DNA from: Bolinopsis microptera
Lineage: Eukaryota > Ctenophora > Tentaculata > Lobata > Bolinopsidae
Reading direction: 5' to 3'
DNA length: 64,000 nucleotides
NCBI RefSeq assembly: GCF_026151205.1
Contig: NC_087072.1
Location: forward strand, 9,889,169-9,953,168
The position numbers and the translations under genes were made by a program. This document shows, one piece after another, positions 43,155-54,271 of this stretch. The notes beneath the pieces were generated by a model. It searched no databases. It worked only from the letters and a program-made list of their open reading frames with translations, and was not told where the DNA came from. Every line of letters starts with the position of its first letter. The stretch's first letter is position 1.

Positions 43155-46100
43155 TTATTCCATCAGTTCCATGTCTTCTGTGTCCTCAACTGCAGATGGG
43201 ATACGCAGCACAGGCTCATCTACAGGACAAAGGAGTCAGGAGAAAGGAAGTTAGAAACTATCAAGTTACCCTCATTTACACTAACGGCGCGGAGTAGAGA
43301 CAAAAGTAATGCTGCAAGCGTTGAATTCAAATGTTGCAGAATCTTAAAACTTTTTGGAATTTTGGTGGATCAAATCTAATTTGAGCTTTAAACAATTTAT
43401 ACTGTATCTAACAAACCAGCAGGAAGAACGACATCAAGAGACTGTGACACAATCTCCTCCTCTCCCTCTTCTCCTCCTTCATCAGCCCTATCTGAGAGGT
43501 GAGTGATAGATGACCCCTTAAGAAATGTCGTAACGCTCGTTATGTGAGATGTCGACCGGTCTTCAGCGCCTGATTTTACTGAGATTCCGTCCACGAGCTG
43601 CAGGTTAAAATATATCTTTTATATCTTATTCATAAAATAAGCATACATTAACAATCTACATATAATATGTGTTATTAGACTTAGTCCTGGCAAACATTGT
43701 AGAATTTAGTGGACGAAGGCTAGGTCAAACAGCAGGTCAAGATTAGGTAAAATTATCCAGCTGAAAATTGGAATGGAGAATTGAGATGGAAACTATACCG
43801 TGTGTGGCATCTAATTTGTCGACGTTTAAAAAGAGGGAACAATTATTCCATTTTCTAATGCAGTACTTGACTTTTCTTTATGCTATTGAAACCGTAAGAA
43901 GATAATACGTCAAGTCTCTTTTCTAAATGCGACAAATATTCAATTCTCTAAATTAAGGTTAATTCTCTAGATTAAGCTTTGATTAAATTTGCTTAAAGAT
44001 TACTGGCATGCATCCCACTCTTTTTCGAAACAATTTATTCTATCACGAGCCTCTTAGGTATGACCACACTATAATAAACATGCGGACATTGCCACAATAT
44101 TAAAATGTCAAACCTCTCAACGTCAAACATGTACAAAAGGAAACTCACCCCTCGCTCCGGCACTCTCGCGCACACACGAACAAAGATGGCCCACGACCCC
44201 CCCCATTCGCTAGATCGCTTGCTCATCACGTACTCCCTGAAGCTTGGTTTGCCGACACGGTTTACCATTGGGCCAGGCAGATCAGAGGGCTCTATCTTCC
44301 GGTGCATGTTGGGCACGTATGTACTGGGTTCCGGCCAATCCAGAGGGCGTCTTGGCATTATCAGACATTTCGGCTGAATTAGGATGCTAAAACTTACACC
44401 AGTGTGAAAAGGAGTAAATAACCAAGAAAGTTGATTCCACATTATATAATACATTTTACAAATAACTATTATAAAGCAACAATAACCTGGATGTAAGTTA
44501 AAATTAAAAACGCACACCTCTTGTTTGGACGTCAGATCATCAGGAGGATCAAAGAAAATACCCACTCCCTCCAGAGAAGGGTTAGCAGGGAGCTGCGGAG
44601 ACAACTGACACCTCATCAGTTCTAGCAGCACACCCTCAGATAAAACACTGTAGGGTATGTTGTCGATAGGGTGCGCTGACAGGACTTTGCGGAATTGGGT
44701 GTTCTCTAACAACTTTACCTGAGTTATGTACCGATCAGTTAGTACTTAGTACAGATTGAAAAGCAAAATAAACGAAACATCTGGTGGAATGTGCACAAGT
44801 GCACTATTGGTTGTTGATCTTAGAATTGTAAAAATATGATCTGGACTATTAAAGTAACAATGCGATCACTTAAATCTAACCTTAAAAAGCACTTGCTATC
44901 CCTCCAAAATCGAGATGACCTAATACAGGTAAATACTCTATATTAAATTCTCCAAATTCTAAATCCGGTCCGGCTCTGAACACCATGATATCTCTCTTGC
45001 CATGAAACAAGGCTAACCTTGTAAACTATAATTTTAAAACCTACCTAAAACTAAAACCTCAACTGGGCTCTCCGATGTCACCAAACTAATACCAATAAGT
45101 AAATTTTATTATTCTCATTTTTCTATATTTGTACTAACAAGTTATTGAAGTAGTGGATGGATGAGGGGGTTTCAAGACACAGGTCACTCTCAAATCCTAA
45201 AGATAAGCAGTGGCCTTCGGCACTTCGAAACCTCTTTTCAAACCTCCCCCTGATTTATTTCTTATTGATATTTGTTTGATTGTGCCGTACAAAATAAATA
45301 TTCTGTTTTATTAAAATATTTGTTTTTATTAAAAATAGCCACATATGTTTCAGTAATTATAGACAGCTAGTACCATTTTGTTCATTTCTAATCTTTTACA
45401 ATGTCAAATTTAAGCTAATTATAAACTTGAACTGCACGGCCCACATTTAAAAATTTGTTACAATTATTTACCTGTAAGTAATGTGGCAAATCCAGCAGAT
45501 TGAGGTGGCCCATTTTCCTAATGAGATCCAAGTAACTGCTGCCCTTGGGCCGAGAATTTACAATACGAGTTTGGGCATTTCTCGTGTGCATGATTTTTGA
45601 GGAGGTAGGACGAGATTGGATAGTTCACATGATCTACGGTATAGATCTTTAATTGGTGGCTGAGCACGAGTAAATGCCTTTATAGGTGTTGGCTGCTGAC
45701 TTTGAAGGGATGGTAACCAAATCCATCGTTTTTGAGCATGACATTGAAAACCTGCTTGAACAATGATGTGGCTGACCCTGGGAACAGATGACTCCTTCTG
45801 AGGCACATGTTGGTAGTCTGAGTGGGATTTTTGAATGCTTAGCGTATGTGTAAGACCCTCTGAGGTTTTAATTGGTGGAAGAGATCTGTGTCTCTGAATT
45901 CTCTCGCTCGGTTACATAAGCTGAAAACTCGTGCTCCTGATTACTATGGTGTGGGTACGTGGTATTGATAATTAATATATATATAGTTAATAGGTAATAG
46001 CTAATAGTACTATGTTTAGCAGTATGTACTGAAGGGGTATCTAGGAGTTTCTTGAACTTATAAAGGTACCCTCCCTCATTTAAACCTCAATCACCGGTTC

Positions 46101-46552
46101 TATCATTCGGCTGAGTCGACCGAGGAGATTTTATAGAACAAATGATTTAGCTAATCCTAGACTAGGTGACACTGGGATTCGGAACCCTCGGACCTTCTGC
46201 ACAGAAAGCGGATGCTCTAACCACAAGGCCACCTAGCCTCAGTAACCTTAAATGGATTTTAACAGGAAAATATCCAAACCCAGGCCCAGTGCACTGTATT
46301 AATTTTAATTCAAGCTTGCTAACTTTAACATGTTAAATTTTCAATTATATTATAGACATAATAAGAATTTAAAACAAACCTCACGGATAGAGTAGGAATC
46401 ATGAGCTCACATCGTTCACGAGGAGATGGAAGAAAGTCAAGGGACTCCTCCAGAGAGGGGGGAGATACCTTTGCTTTCCAGCATCCAGGATGCTGACACA
46501 ATGGTCCACACGTTGATGGAGATATCATATTGCTAGCATCCCAGTTGTCACG
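43155..46552 (-). CDS. unrecognised multi-exon gene, six exons joined
   Basis: Exons in transcript order: 46380-46552, 45472-45538, 44518-44718, 44149-44373, 43417-43597, 43155-43219 (TAA 43155-43157). Phases agree at each join; 912 bases, 303 residues, 5' end not established. Sequence landmarks: RDNWDASNMISPSTCGPLCQ at the start; SYLDLIRKMGHLNLLDLPHY; LLENTQFRKVLSAHPIDNIP; VLLELMRCQLSPQLPANPSL; RRPLDWPEPSTYVPNMHRKI; DLPGPMVNRVGKPSFREYVM; a glycine/glutamate-rich part (DEGGEEGEEEI); ending VEDTEDMELME. The middle looks globular and conserved, the end disordered and acidic. I cannot name the family. The acceptor chosen for exon 45472-45538 (GGGCAG) is weak; a longer exon is possible. Confidence 0.65.
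46160..46238 (-). tRNA. tRNA-like sequence, probably pseudogene or SINE head
   Basis: The minus strand starts GGCTAGGTGGCCTTGTGGTT and ends CACCTAGTC. The acceptor arms GGCTAGG/CCTAGTC pair over seven positions (one G-T). An A box (TGGCCTTGTGGTTAGAGC) and a B-box-like GGGTTCCGAATCCC (one base longer than normal) are present. The anticodon loop CTGTGCA would give GTG (His) but its stem has a mismatch. It lies in an intron of the unnamed gene. The extra T-loop base makes a functional tRNA unlikely. Confidence 0.4.
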
Positions 46553-47780
46553 CTACATCCTGCATGACTAATCCTGGGATTTTTTGATTAATTAAGTGAG
46601 CATAATTACAGTAAAATTAAATAACATAGGGAGCATTTCTTCAACGGGATTATTGTTCAGATATATGAGGGAAACCCATTATCATTTTCATGCTAATATG
46701 TAATGAAAATCTTAGGTTTAATCCCCATACTGCAAACTAACTCATATGATATGATATAGCCCAGGTCAAGATTCATGTGAGATTGCGAGACAGGCTCATC
46801 GCACAAAATCTTAAAATAAACATAGAAAAAAATTAACAAAAGAATGTGTTGAGAAAATAGAAAATGTAATTTAAAAGATTTAAGCGACACAAAAATTTGC
46901 TTAAGACTTTGTAAATTCGAAACTTAGTGCGGTGTGAGATCACGTGGTTAAAGTATAACAATTTTGCCGCGCGCAATTAGTGCGAGATTTTGACGAGTTT
47001 AGTATAAACTCTCACCCCAATATCGCAAGTTTAACACGAGATTTTCGGCACCCTCTTTCAGCACTACATATCCGGTCGCGCGCCACATTTTCTAATAATA
47101 TTCACATCTTGCTGGTCCCTTCGTTCTTCTATCATCAAGCGTCGACTTTTTAATGGACTCATTACGTCCCTTTCTTGTATTGATTGTTTGTGAATTATTA
47201 ATGCGTTGTGTTACTCTGACGGACTTACTTTCCTGTACTGTATAAGTCCTAAAGGATACTAGTTGTTGGCGTATTCAATCGGTTTATAAGATCAAGATTA
47301 ACAGTGGTTACTATAGTTACCATCGGTTACCCATTAAAGGAGGTTCTTGGTAATGGTCGAAATCTCAAGGTACTGTTCCTGGTTAAAGTCGACTCATTCT
47401 TTCTCAGAGTATTCTTAATACCTGCCATAGGCAATGCTATTAGGCATAGTGAATATTTCTTCATTAAAAGTTTGAAAAAGGGTCTTTTCAACTGGTGAAC
47501 TGACTTATTATCCTAACAGGTAATAACTTCTGGATTCCTCATCACATTGATTCCTTCTAAATTCTAGCCTTAAAACAAAACAAAAACATTACCAGATAAA
47601 TCTGTTTACCATATTGACAATTGACAGTTCTAGTGCGAACGAGGCCTTCCCAGGGCAAATCTTAAATGCCAGTCTTCTCTAGCTGAAGTACCGAACAGTA
47701 TACATTTATCGGATAAAGTATATTACAAGGTGCTCGATGATGATCATTTAGTAAAATAATTAATAATTGCCCAAAAAAAT
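46553..47780. other. intergenic with a GC-rich promoter-like patch
   Basis: Two CpG-rich clusters (about 46960-46985 and 47070-47090, both with GCGCGC) may be the promoter of the minus-strand gene. A plus-strand ORF at 47304-47498 (64 codons, no family) and a minus-strand one at 46693-46890 are not supported further. Confidence 0.35.
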
Positions 47781-47854
47781 GGACCGTCGACGAGGTTCGA
47801 ACCGGAGGTCAACTGCTAAGCAATCGCGCTCTAATCCATTGTGCTACAATGGGC
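47781..47854 (-). tRNA. tRNA-like sequence, degenerate
   Basis: The minus strand has an A box TAGCACAATGGATTAGAGCG and a palindromic B box GGTTCGAACC at the right spacing, and ends GACGGTCC. The 5' strand (GCCCATTG) cannot pair with that end, so the acceptor stem is lost. It is probably a tRNA pseudogene or the head of a SINE. Confidence 0.35.
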
Positions 47855-48174
47855 ATAGCAGATTCATCAATATGTAACTGTATTTACTCATAAAAAATAC
47901 GCACGTAATTTCGAGCGACATAAAGCGACTTTACTACAATTTCGCTCAAAGGGAATCGCGAATCTGAAAATCTTTTAATAGAGAATAATTGTGGGGCAAG
48001 AAATCTTGCAGCGCTGGGTAGGGGGGGGGGTGGGGGGAGTACATTTCGCACTGCACGTGACACTGAAAATCGCACCTTTTAGTCTCAAATCCAATCTCAT
48101 CGCACTTTTTTTTGAACTTGATAGGGTGATATAGTAGTGGGAAAGTCATGCGACAATACAGTCATATAGTAAGG

Positions 48175-48412
48175 CAGTATCAGGCAAAATACAATAACAC
48201 AATAATATAGCAATGGACAATGGCTGACTATAAGGTCATCGGCCTGAACAAACAATTTTATATTAAATAGTCACGTGATGGCTAAAAGCAGAGGCACAAA
48301 TGTGTTTAATAAGTTAATAGATTTCAAAAAACTTGATTCATGTGATGCCATTACGCAGAGGCACAAGATAAAAATACTGCTTCAATGATTAAAAAAAATT
48401 AGCTGTGAGTGT
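48175..48412 (+). repeat. dispersed repeat R2, copy 1
   Basis: Inverted relative to 58577-58770. Shared landmarks, read here on the plus strand: AATATAGCAATGG, GGCTGACTATAAGGTCAT, GATTCATGTGATGC and CTTCAATGATTAAAA (ATTCAATGATTAAAA in the other copy). No ORF; class unknown. Confidence 0.7.
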
Positions 48413-48589
48413 CAATAAATTACGGTTCTGTGTCATAAAAAAAGGAACGATGTACACGTGATCTGAGATACCAATATCTCAATATCAAAGGGATAGTGTC
48501 TAGAAACATTCGTAGTCCATGGTGGCCGGTATTCAAGTTAAACGAAGTTACACTGACTCTGGCAATGTATGCGCGATTGCCGTCCTCCT

Positions 48590-51500
48590 CTACCTCCACC
48601 CATGACCGCTTCTGGAGGAAGTTGAGAATCTAATCCTGGTGCGCATGTAACACATAATAGCCGCATAGTCGTCTCCTCTCTTCTGGATAAGTTTTTTCAG
48701 CGAAGTTCTCTTGTGGTAATCTTGTGCTTGTGGACCCCATCCGCCATCAATTTGTTGGTATATAAGTGGGGTAAAGGTTGCCTTTTTCCACCTGGAGATT
48801 CTGTTGTTGTACTTTTTCATTTTTCCTCATTTCATGAGTTTTATAGATCTGTTCCATATCTTTTTTGTCATATGTGGGTGAGGTTGTGGTGGGTAACACA
48901 GACATCAAAGAATGTTCGTTCAAAAGTGCTCCAGAGACCTTGGGAGGATACATCAGGGCCAGCCTCTAAGTCAGCATTGCGTACCAACAATTTGCTTCTT
49001 CTCACAGGGGTATCAGTGCTGGCTCAGTCACTACATCTCTGCATACTTACGCTTGCGCTCTTGCATTTAGATCGCGGATGTTGTTGTGTCTCATAGAAAC
49101 ATAGCCACCTTTCTTGCATATAAGTGTGTGATTCAAATTATTTCTCTCTCCACCAAGCACAGTGACATGGGGTGTTAGCGGATCTCCCAACCATAACGCA
49201 AGTACAGAGCATCACGGAACTCAAAATCTTGTTCAGGTAGTAGCCAATCTCTCAATGGAAGTGCAGTAACGGCCAACATCCTGAACTTTCTCTTTGATTG
49301 AACTGGAGAGATCTATTTAGGTTGGGAATCTCTTACCACTGATCCTCTATGATTTGCTATCCGTAAATAAAGTGTTTCTCCTTGATTGCCTTGAGACTTT
49401 ATATAGTGTCATTTTGAAAATTGACAAGTTGTAATGTTCAAGGGGTTTTGCTGGTGATAATCAGGTCTGTGAGGTGGTCTTTTGTGATGGTGACTGGAGG
49501 CTGTGACATCTCTATTTGCAGTTTTCACTGGGTTAGGGGATACCTAGGCCACCATGTTGACTGCATGCAAATATGGAGCGGTCCAACGCAGGGAGGTGAC
49601 GGGATTCCCGGTACGGAATCCCGGTACGGGATTGGCAATTTTCAGCTATCCCTGGACCGGTCCGTGTCTCCGGTCAAACCGGGGTCAAGTCAAATTTTTC
49701 CTCCCGGTCGCGTGGGTCCCGGTCCGGTCAAAAGCGATTTATGATCCCTGAGAGACTCGTCCCGGTCCGGTTAATTCAGGATTCATGGTCCAGTCCGGTC
49801 CGGTCCATCACTCAAACTTTGCCGGATTTTGTCCGGGATCTTTTACATAATGCGCGCCACTCGCGCACACTGTGATTTTAAGTTATTTACTTTCATTCAT
49901 TGTGAATTTCATCTTTAAAACAACTCTGAGCAAATAAAAAATGTTTAAAATTGCTAAACAAGTTACTAGAGTTTAAGTAATAATATCGTTACATAACTCA
50001 TTAGTGGCAAACTAAAATCAAGTTTTCAACTCACGGCTACGCCCCCATTGTCAAATTGGGAAAATTGGAGAATGAAACTGTTGAAATAATTTGAGGGATC
50101 CTTGATCGAGGAATGCTCGCGAATGAGGGGGAACTTTGAGTAATCAGTACATGGAACATTATTGGTGTAGTACTTTAGGCCCATGCCCCATATTGACGGT
50201 TTTTTTTTCAATTATATGTAAATGAAAGTTGCTAGCTATCCAATATGAGAATACAGTTTGGTCCGGTCATCCCGGTCATCCGGTAAATCCCGGTCATCCG
50301 GTCAAATCCGGTCATCCGGTCAAATCCCGGTCATTCCCGGTCACAATCCGAGTCATCCCGGTCAATCCGGCATTCCCGGTCAGCAGGTAAAATTGGATTG
50401 TTCGGTCCCCCGGTCCCGGTCCGGTTAAGATAGATAGAAATCCAGAGATTATTAGGTCCAGTCGGTCACGTTAAAATGATAATCTCAGTCCCGGTCCGGT
50501 CCCGGGTCCGGTCAAGCAGACTCATTTGGTGTCCGCTCGCCCGGCTCCGAGTCCCGGTCAGCAGCATAAATCATGTCCCCGGTCACTCCTGCGGTCCATG
50601 TCTGATACGTTTCTTACCCACTATTGCTGGCATAAAATCTGTTCTGACGAATCCTCCAATGGTTGAAACAAGTGACTTATACCCAGATGGTCTCTGAATG
50701 AACGTCCACCGGTGGACAAAATTCGCTGAGTATACTGCAGTCAAGCAGATTGGTCCTCAACAGCAATTGTTGACAACAGCTTGATGTCTGGACACCATGT
50801 ATGGACTTAATTGTGACATTATTAGTTCTTAAAAAAGCTTCGCTGCCAATTGCTGCACCCAAATGGCGGTTCTCCTTTCAGACTTCAAATTTTAATCAGT
50901 GCCTGAGAATACTTTCTGCGCAAGATTAGGTCCTCGCTATTCTTCACAATCAGGACGGTCCTTACTGGATTTGGGTATTATCCATACTTTGGTCCTTGCT
51001 CCAAACAAAGCGTATCCCACACCATATCTTATAACCTTCATCTTTCCACCAGCACTACTGTCGTCTGCATACCAAGACTGTTTGCAAAACATTGGACTTG
51101 GAGGCCTGTGGCTAGGTCATCTACTAGAGGCTTGTGATCCCTATCGCATTGAATGCCAATTGTGCTGCTACATCTCCCGCGGAGTTGAACTTCCTCAGGA
51201 CATGAGTGGTAGTGGTCCTCGGTAGTATTATGATCAGGGCTTGCTGGCTTTTGGTGAGTGCGTGCTGTAGATATGATACGGAGCGTGAGCGACCAGATCT
51301 CTATGAAACAATGTGAAGGGCTGCTTCTCTATTAAGGCGATTGAACGCATATCAGCGTTCAACCTGTAGTATTGCCGTCAGTGTCACTGTCTTCCCCAGA
51401 TATGTCTCATTGCCTTGGAATGGAAGCCTCTATTCCTGTTTGAGCCCTGCACAGGTCTGCCGTGCAGTGGCCTGCAGCATATTGTATATCAGTTTTGAAG

Positions 51501-51779
51501 ACATTATAAACTGCACTTCAATGATTCTGCGCAATATCTCGCCGATTCCAATTGGTCTTACACAGGTTTCCGTTTTATCCTCGGCCTTTATCAAGAGGGA
51601 TTAATCTGCATGCAGTGAACCTCTTTCAGACAGCTATGATGGATTATTCTTCTTACAAAGGCGCCTAGCAAACTATTGCTATAGACTCAGCAAGTGTTCA
51701 CTGATCTTTGCCAACATGATTTGCTGCAGATGATATGCTTCCACAAATCTTGAGTCCGTTAGTGCTTGGGCCGCCCCTG
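48590..51779 (-). pseudogene. reverse-transcriptase and C-terminal part of the PHD retroelement, dead
   Basis: Only homology blocks remain, in three shifting frames with at least fifteen stops. In order: GGPSTNGLK, CRLIPLDK, a degraded SGIEA-like block (QTGIEASIP), WYADDSSAGG, MGAAIGSEAF, FVRTDFMPAIVG, LGIP-NPVKTANR, a block like GYYLNK...LCLRYGW, SQGLWSTFERTFFDVCV, HEMRK, and TFTPLIYQQIDGGWGP followed by YHKRTSLKKL and MRTRIRF at 48590. The ERTFFDV and FTPL-GG-G blocks are shared with the fragment at 55450-55875. Confidence 0.75.
49576..50597. mobile_element. CCGGTC-rich insertion of about 1 kb
   Basis: Splits the retroelement between the blocks MPAIVG and HGGLGIP. Both ends are arrays of CCGGTCC/CCCGGTCATCCGGTCA words (49600-49830 and 50255-50590); the centre is ordinary AT-rich DNA without an ORF. 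Subterminal repeats of one motif suggest a non-autonomous DNA transposon, but exact ends and a target duplication were not resolved. Confidence 0.55.
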
Positions 51780-54271
51780 ATCCATCCAAATATAAGTAAA
51801 ATACAATTTAAGTAAACAATTTATATCTGTCCACAGTAGATTCAATACATATTGAATTAAAAATATCCGATTTAATTCCATTATATAATCAATAAAACGT
51901 TGCTTTGTCATTGTTAAAATAAAAACGAAAAAGCCCCCACGCTGAAACGCGCGGCGGCCATTTTTTCTGCAGCTGCCTAGCTTCAAGCTTGTAGCCGCTC
52001 TAACATTCAACGCCGCCGCGCGCGCCCAGTGCTGGGTGCTTTTCAGTAACATTTTAAACTTGGTCAAAGATATATATATACAATCCTAAATTAAAATCAA
52101 TAATTTGTTAACTATGAGTATTCAACACTACTCGCCAACAAAATATTGCCGGCCCATCAACGATTCAGTCGCCGAAACAGATATCAAATGTTAGCTTTTT
52201 CGTTCGCGGGACTGTTTGAACTCAGTAACTTATCCGACTATACATTTTATAATGGTTAAAATTCAAAGTAAAAAGATTTTCCTCGATGGGCCGGCATTCG
52301 CAACGCGAACCGTTTGAGTACGGACAAAAGATGAACAACACACAGCCGTTAATTGATAAGTCCATGGGTGACGGGATAAGTTTAAGTAAGATTGTGTATT
52401 TCATTTGCCTATCACCTATCACTATGTACTTTTTGCATATACTGCTTCTAGTTACACGATAGCGATCTCAGTTCCCAATAACGTGTGACCCAACAGAGGG
52501 GATTGTGGAAGGACACGTACATTTTTCATTAACACGTGCCCTGATTACCCCCTCCGTTGAGCTACTATACGGGGAACGTTGACCGCCAGTCTGTAGTCAG
52601 ATCGTTAATAAATTATACTTTAAAATTGGTTGCCGGGTGATGGTGTCAGTGAGAGACGTTAAGTTAGGTGAACATTGGTACAAAAATATAATAATCTAGC
52701 AGTTTATCTCAAAGTTAAAATCACTATTTGTTAAAGTATACAAACAGTTCTATTCAAAAGAACAAAGTCCGAGAGCAGAGAGAAGATTTGGAGACTATAC
52801 ACGCATATGTGGGGTTTAAATTTGGTATTAGTAATTTTAGGGTTCGACCGAAAATGTTGGTCGGTTGGTTAATAGGGAGCAGTCACTGTCATTAGAATTA
52901 TCAGATTAGGAGCAACAATTAGAATCAAATTGGACATATATTGTGTATTGTGTATTGTGAAATCAGTGAAACCTAGAACATTGGCGGTAAAATGCTAGCG
53001 CGCCTTGTTATGCGCGCTAACATACTAGCTGCTGAAAATAAAGAAGTATATGCATGATAATGTCGTTTGTCGGCAGCGCCTGCCGATACCTGGATTATAT
53101 TGTGTTTAACTTAGAATTCAGTGAAATTTTTGTCATTCCATTCAGCACCATACCTGTTTTGGGCATTCATCAGTGACTTTTGTAATTTATTCTTAACAGA
53201 AGAACAGGAGGAATTAAAATTAAATGAGCCAATTTTACAAAACTCATTCCACAGCCACGCTGATTTATAGATGAATTGTTTAGTTGGAGAAGGTGTAATT
53301 AACATATTGTCTTTCCTATGAGATATGGTGAACAAAGAGAACATTGAAATTGGTACTCTTGTCTTAATTATCTTAAAAAATTCCATTAGGCAACGTAGTC
53401 TATATAGGTTCTCTACAGCTAGTAATTTATGTTTTGCAAATAGAGGTTTGGTAGACTCCTTAACATAAAAATCGCAACCCAAACGTTGGGAGCCGAACGG
53501 TCTAACTCTAGCACATGTTTTGAATTTGTCTACATACCTTTTATGGTCTCCGAATAGAATTCTTATACATTTCTTCTGAGTAATAAATAGTGGTTTTAAC
53601 TGGATATTAGGAATACCTCCCCACACAGAAATAGCAAAACCGAGATGTGATTCAAAGAGAGAATGGTAAATTTGTTTATATAGTGATTCTGGTAAGCATT
53701 TCTTAATACGGTAGATACGTCCACAAGCACTGCTTAGTTTTTTAGTAAGGGATTGTATGTGTGGTTTCCAACTTAATTTGTCATCAATAATTACTCCAAG
53801 GAATTTAGTTTGACTAACACGCTTGATTACCTTGTTATTCATGGATAGGTAATAGCTATCTATATCGGCGTCTAATTCATTATTGTTACGTTTATTTGGA
53901 GAGAAGTACATGTAACAGCACTTTTTTACATTAATGTGTAGTAGGTTTACTATCATGTACTTGTTAACAGCCTGCAGTATTTTGTTAGCCATGTCATATA
54001 CCTTATCCTTTGAGTCGGCTGCAACAAATATATTAGTGTCGTCAGCAAATAGAACAAATTTACCTAGACTTGTTATATTACAAATATCATTTATGTACAG
54101 TATGAACAGTAGAGGTCCGAGCACACTCCCTTGGGGGACTCCAAATTCTACAGGTAATTCATCAGATTTTACATCAAGAACGTCCACAAATTGTTTTCTA
54201 TTAGATAAATAACTGGAGATAAGATTTAGAGCATTTCCTCGGATACCATAGTTATTTAATTTTGTAAACAA
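51780..54271 (-). mobile_element. LINE inserted in the PHD retroelement
   Basis: 5'-truncated LINE, same orientation as its host. It carries an intact C-terminal reverse transcriptase ORF (53111-54271) and a 3' region with two GC hairpins (for example AGCGCGC...GCGCGCT near 53000-53025) and ACACAAT repeats near 52945. The LINE proper may end there; 51780-52940 could be a further insertion or a long 3' end. No gene is recognised in 51780-52940. Confidence 0.6.
53111..54271 (-). CDS. LINE reverse transcriptase, C-terminal part, open
   Basis: 386 codons without a stop. Contains palm motifs of a CR1/jockey-like non-LTR reverse transcriptase: GIRGNALNLISSYLSNRKQF, GVPQGSVLGPLLFILYINDI, and the catalytic FADDTNIF, then KTKFLGVIIDDKLSWKPHI-type thumb residues, and a C-terminal LWNEFCKIG segment. 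The endonuclease and fingers are missing: the first codons (GLFTKLNNYG) follow directly on the junction with the host element. An unbroken frame suggests a recent insertion. Not a cellular gene. Confidence 0.88.
   Translation of the reverse strand: MFTKLNNYGIRGNALNLISSYLSNRKQFVDVLDVKSDELPVEFGVPQGSVLGPLLFILYINDICNITSLGKFVLFADDTNIFVAADSKDKVYDMANKILQAVNKYMIVNLLHINVKKCCYMYFSPNKRNNNELDADIDSYYLSMNNKVIKRVSQTKFLGVIIDDKLSWKPHIQSLTKKLSSACGRIYRIKKCLPESLYKQIYHSLFESHLGFAISVWGGIPNIQLKPLFITQKKCIRILFGDHKRYVDKFKTCARVRPFGSQRLGCDFYVKESTKPLFAKHKLLAVENLYRLRCLMEFFKIIKTRVPISMFSLFTISHRKDNMLITPSPTKQFIYKSAWLWNEFCKIGSFNFNSSCSSVKNKLQKSLMNAQNRYGAEWNDKNFTEF

Noticed and set aside
45558-45806. 82-codon minus-strand ORF overlapping the unnamed gene
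   Set aside because: Ends in a different frame from the exon with the supported donor at 45472; no splice site links it in phase. A one-base assembly error in the AAAAA run near 45598 could change this.
48713-51225. Plus-strand ORFs across the retroelement
   Set aside because: The minus strand here carries recognisable reverse-transcriptase blocks; the plus-strand frames are shadows.
51760-51779. GCTTGGGCCGCCCCTG, resembling a hAT terminal repeat
   Set aside because: It encodes the GGPS block of the retroelement on the minus strand, and no partner end was found.
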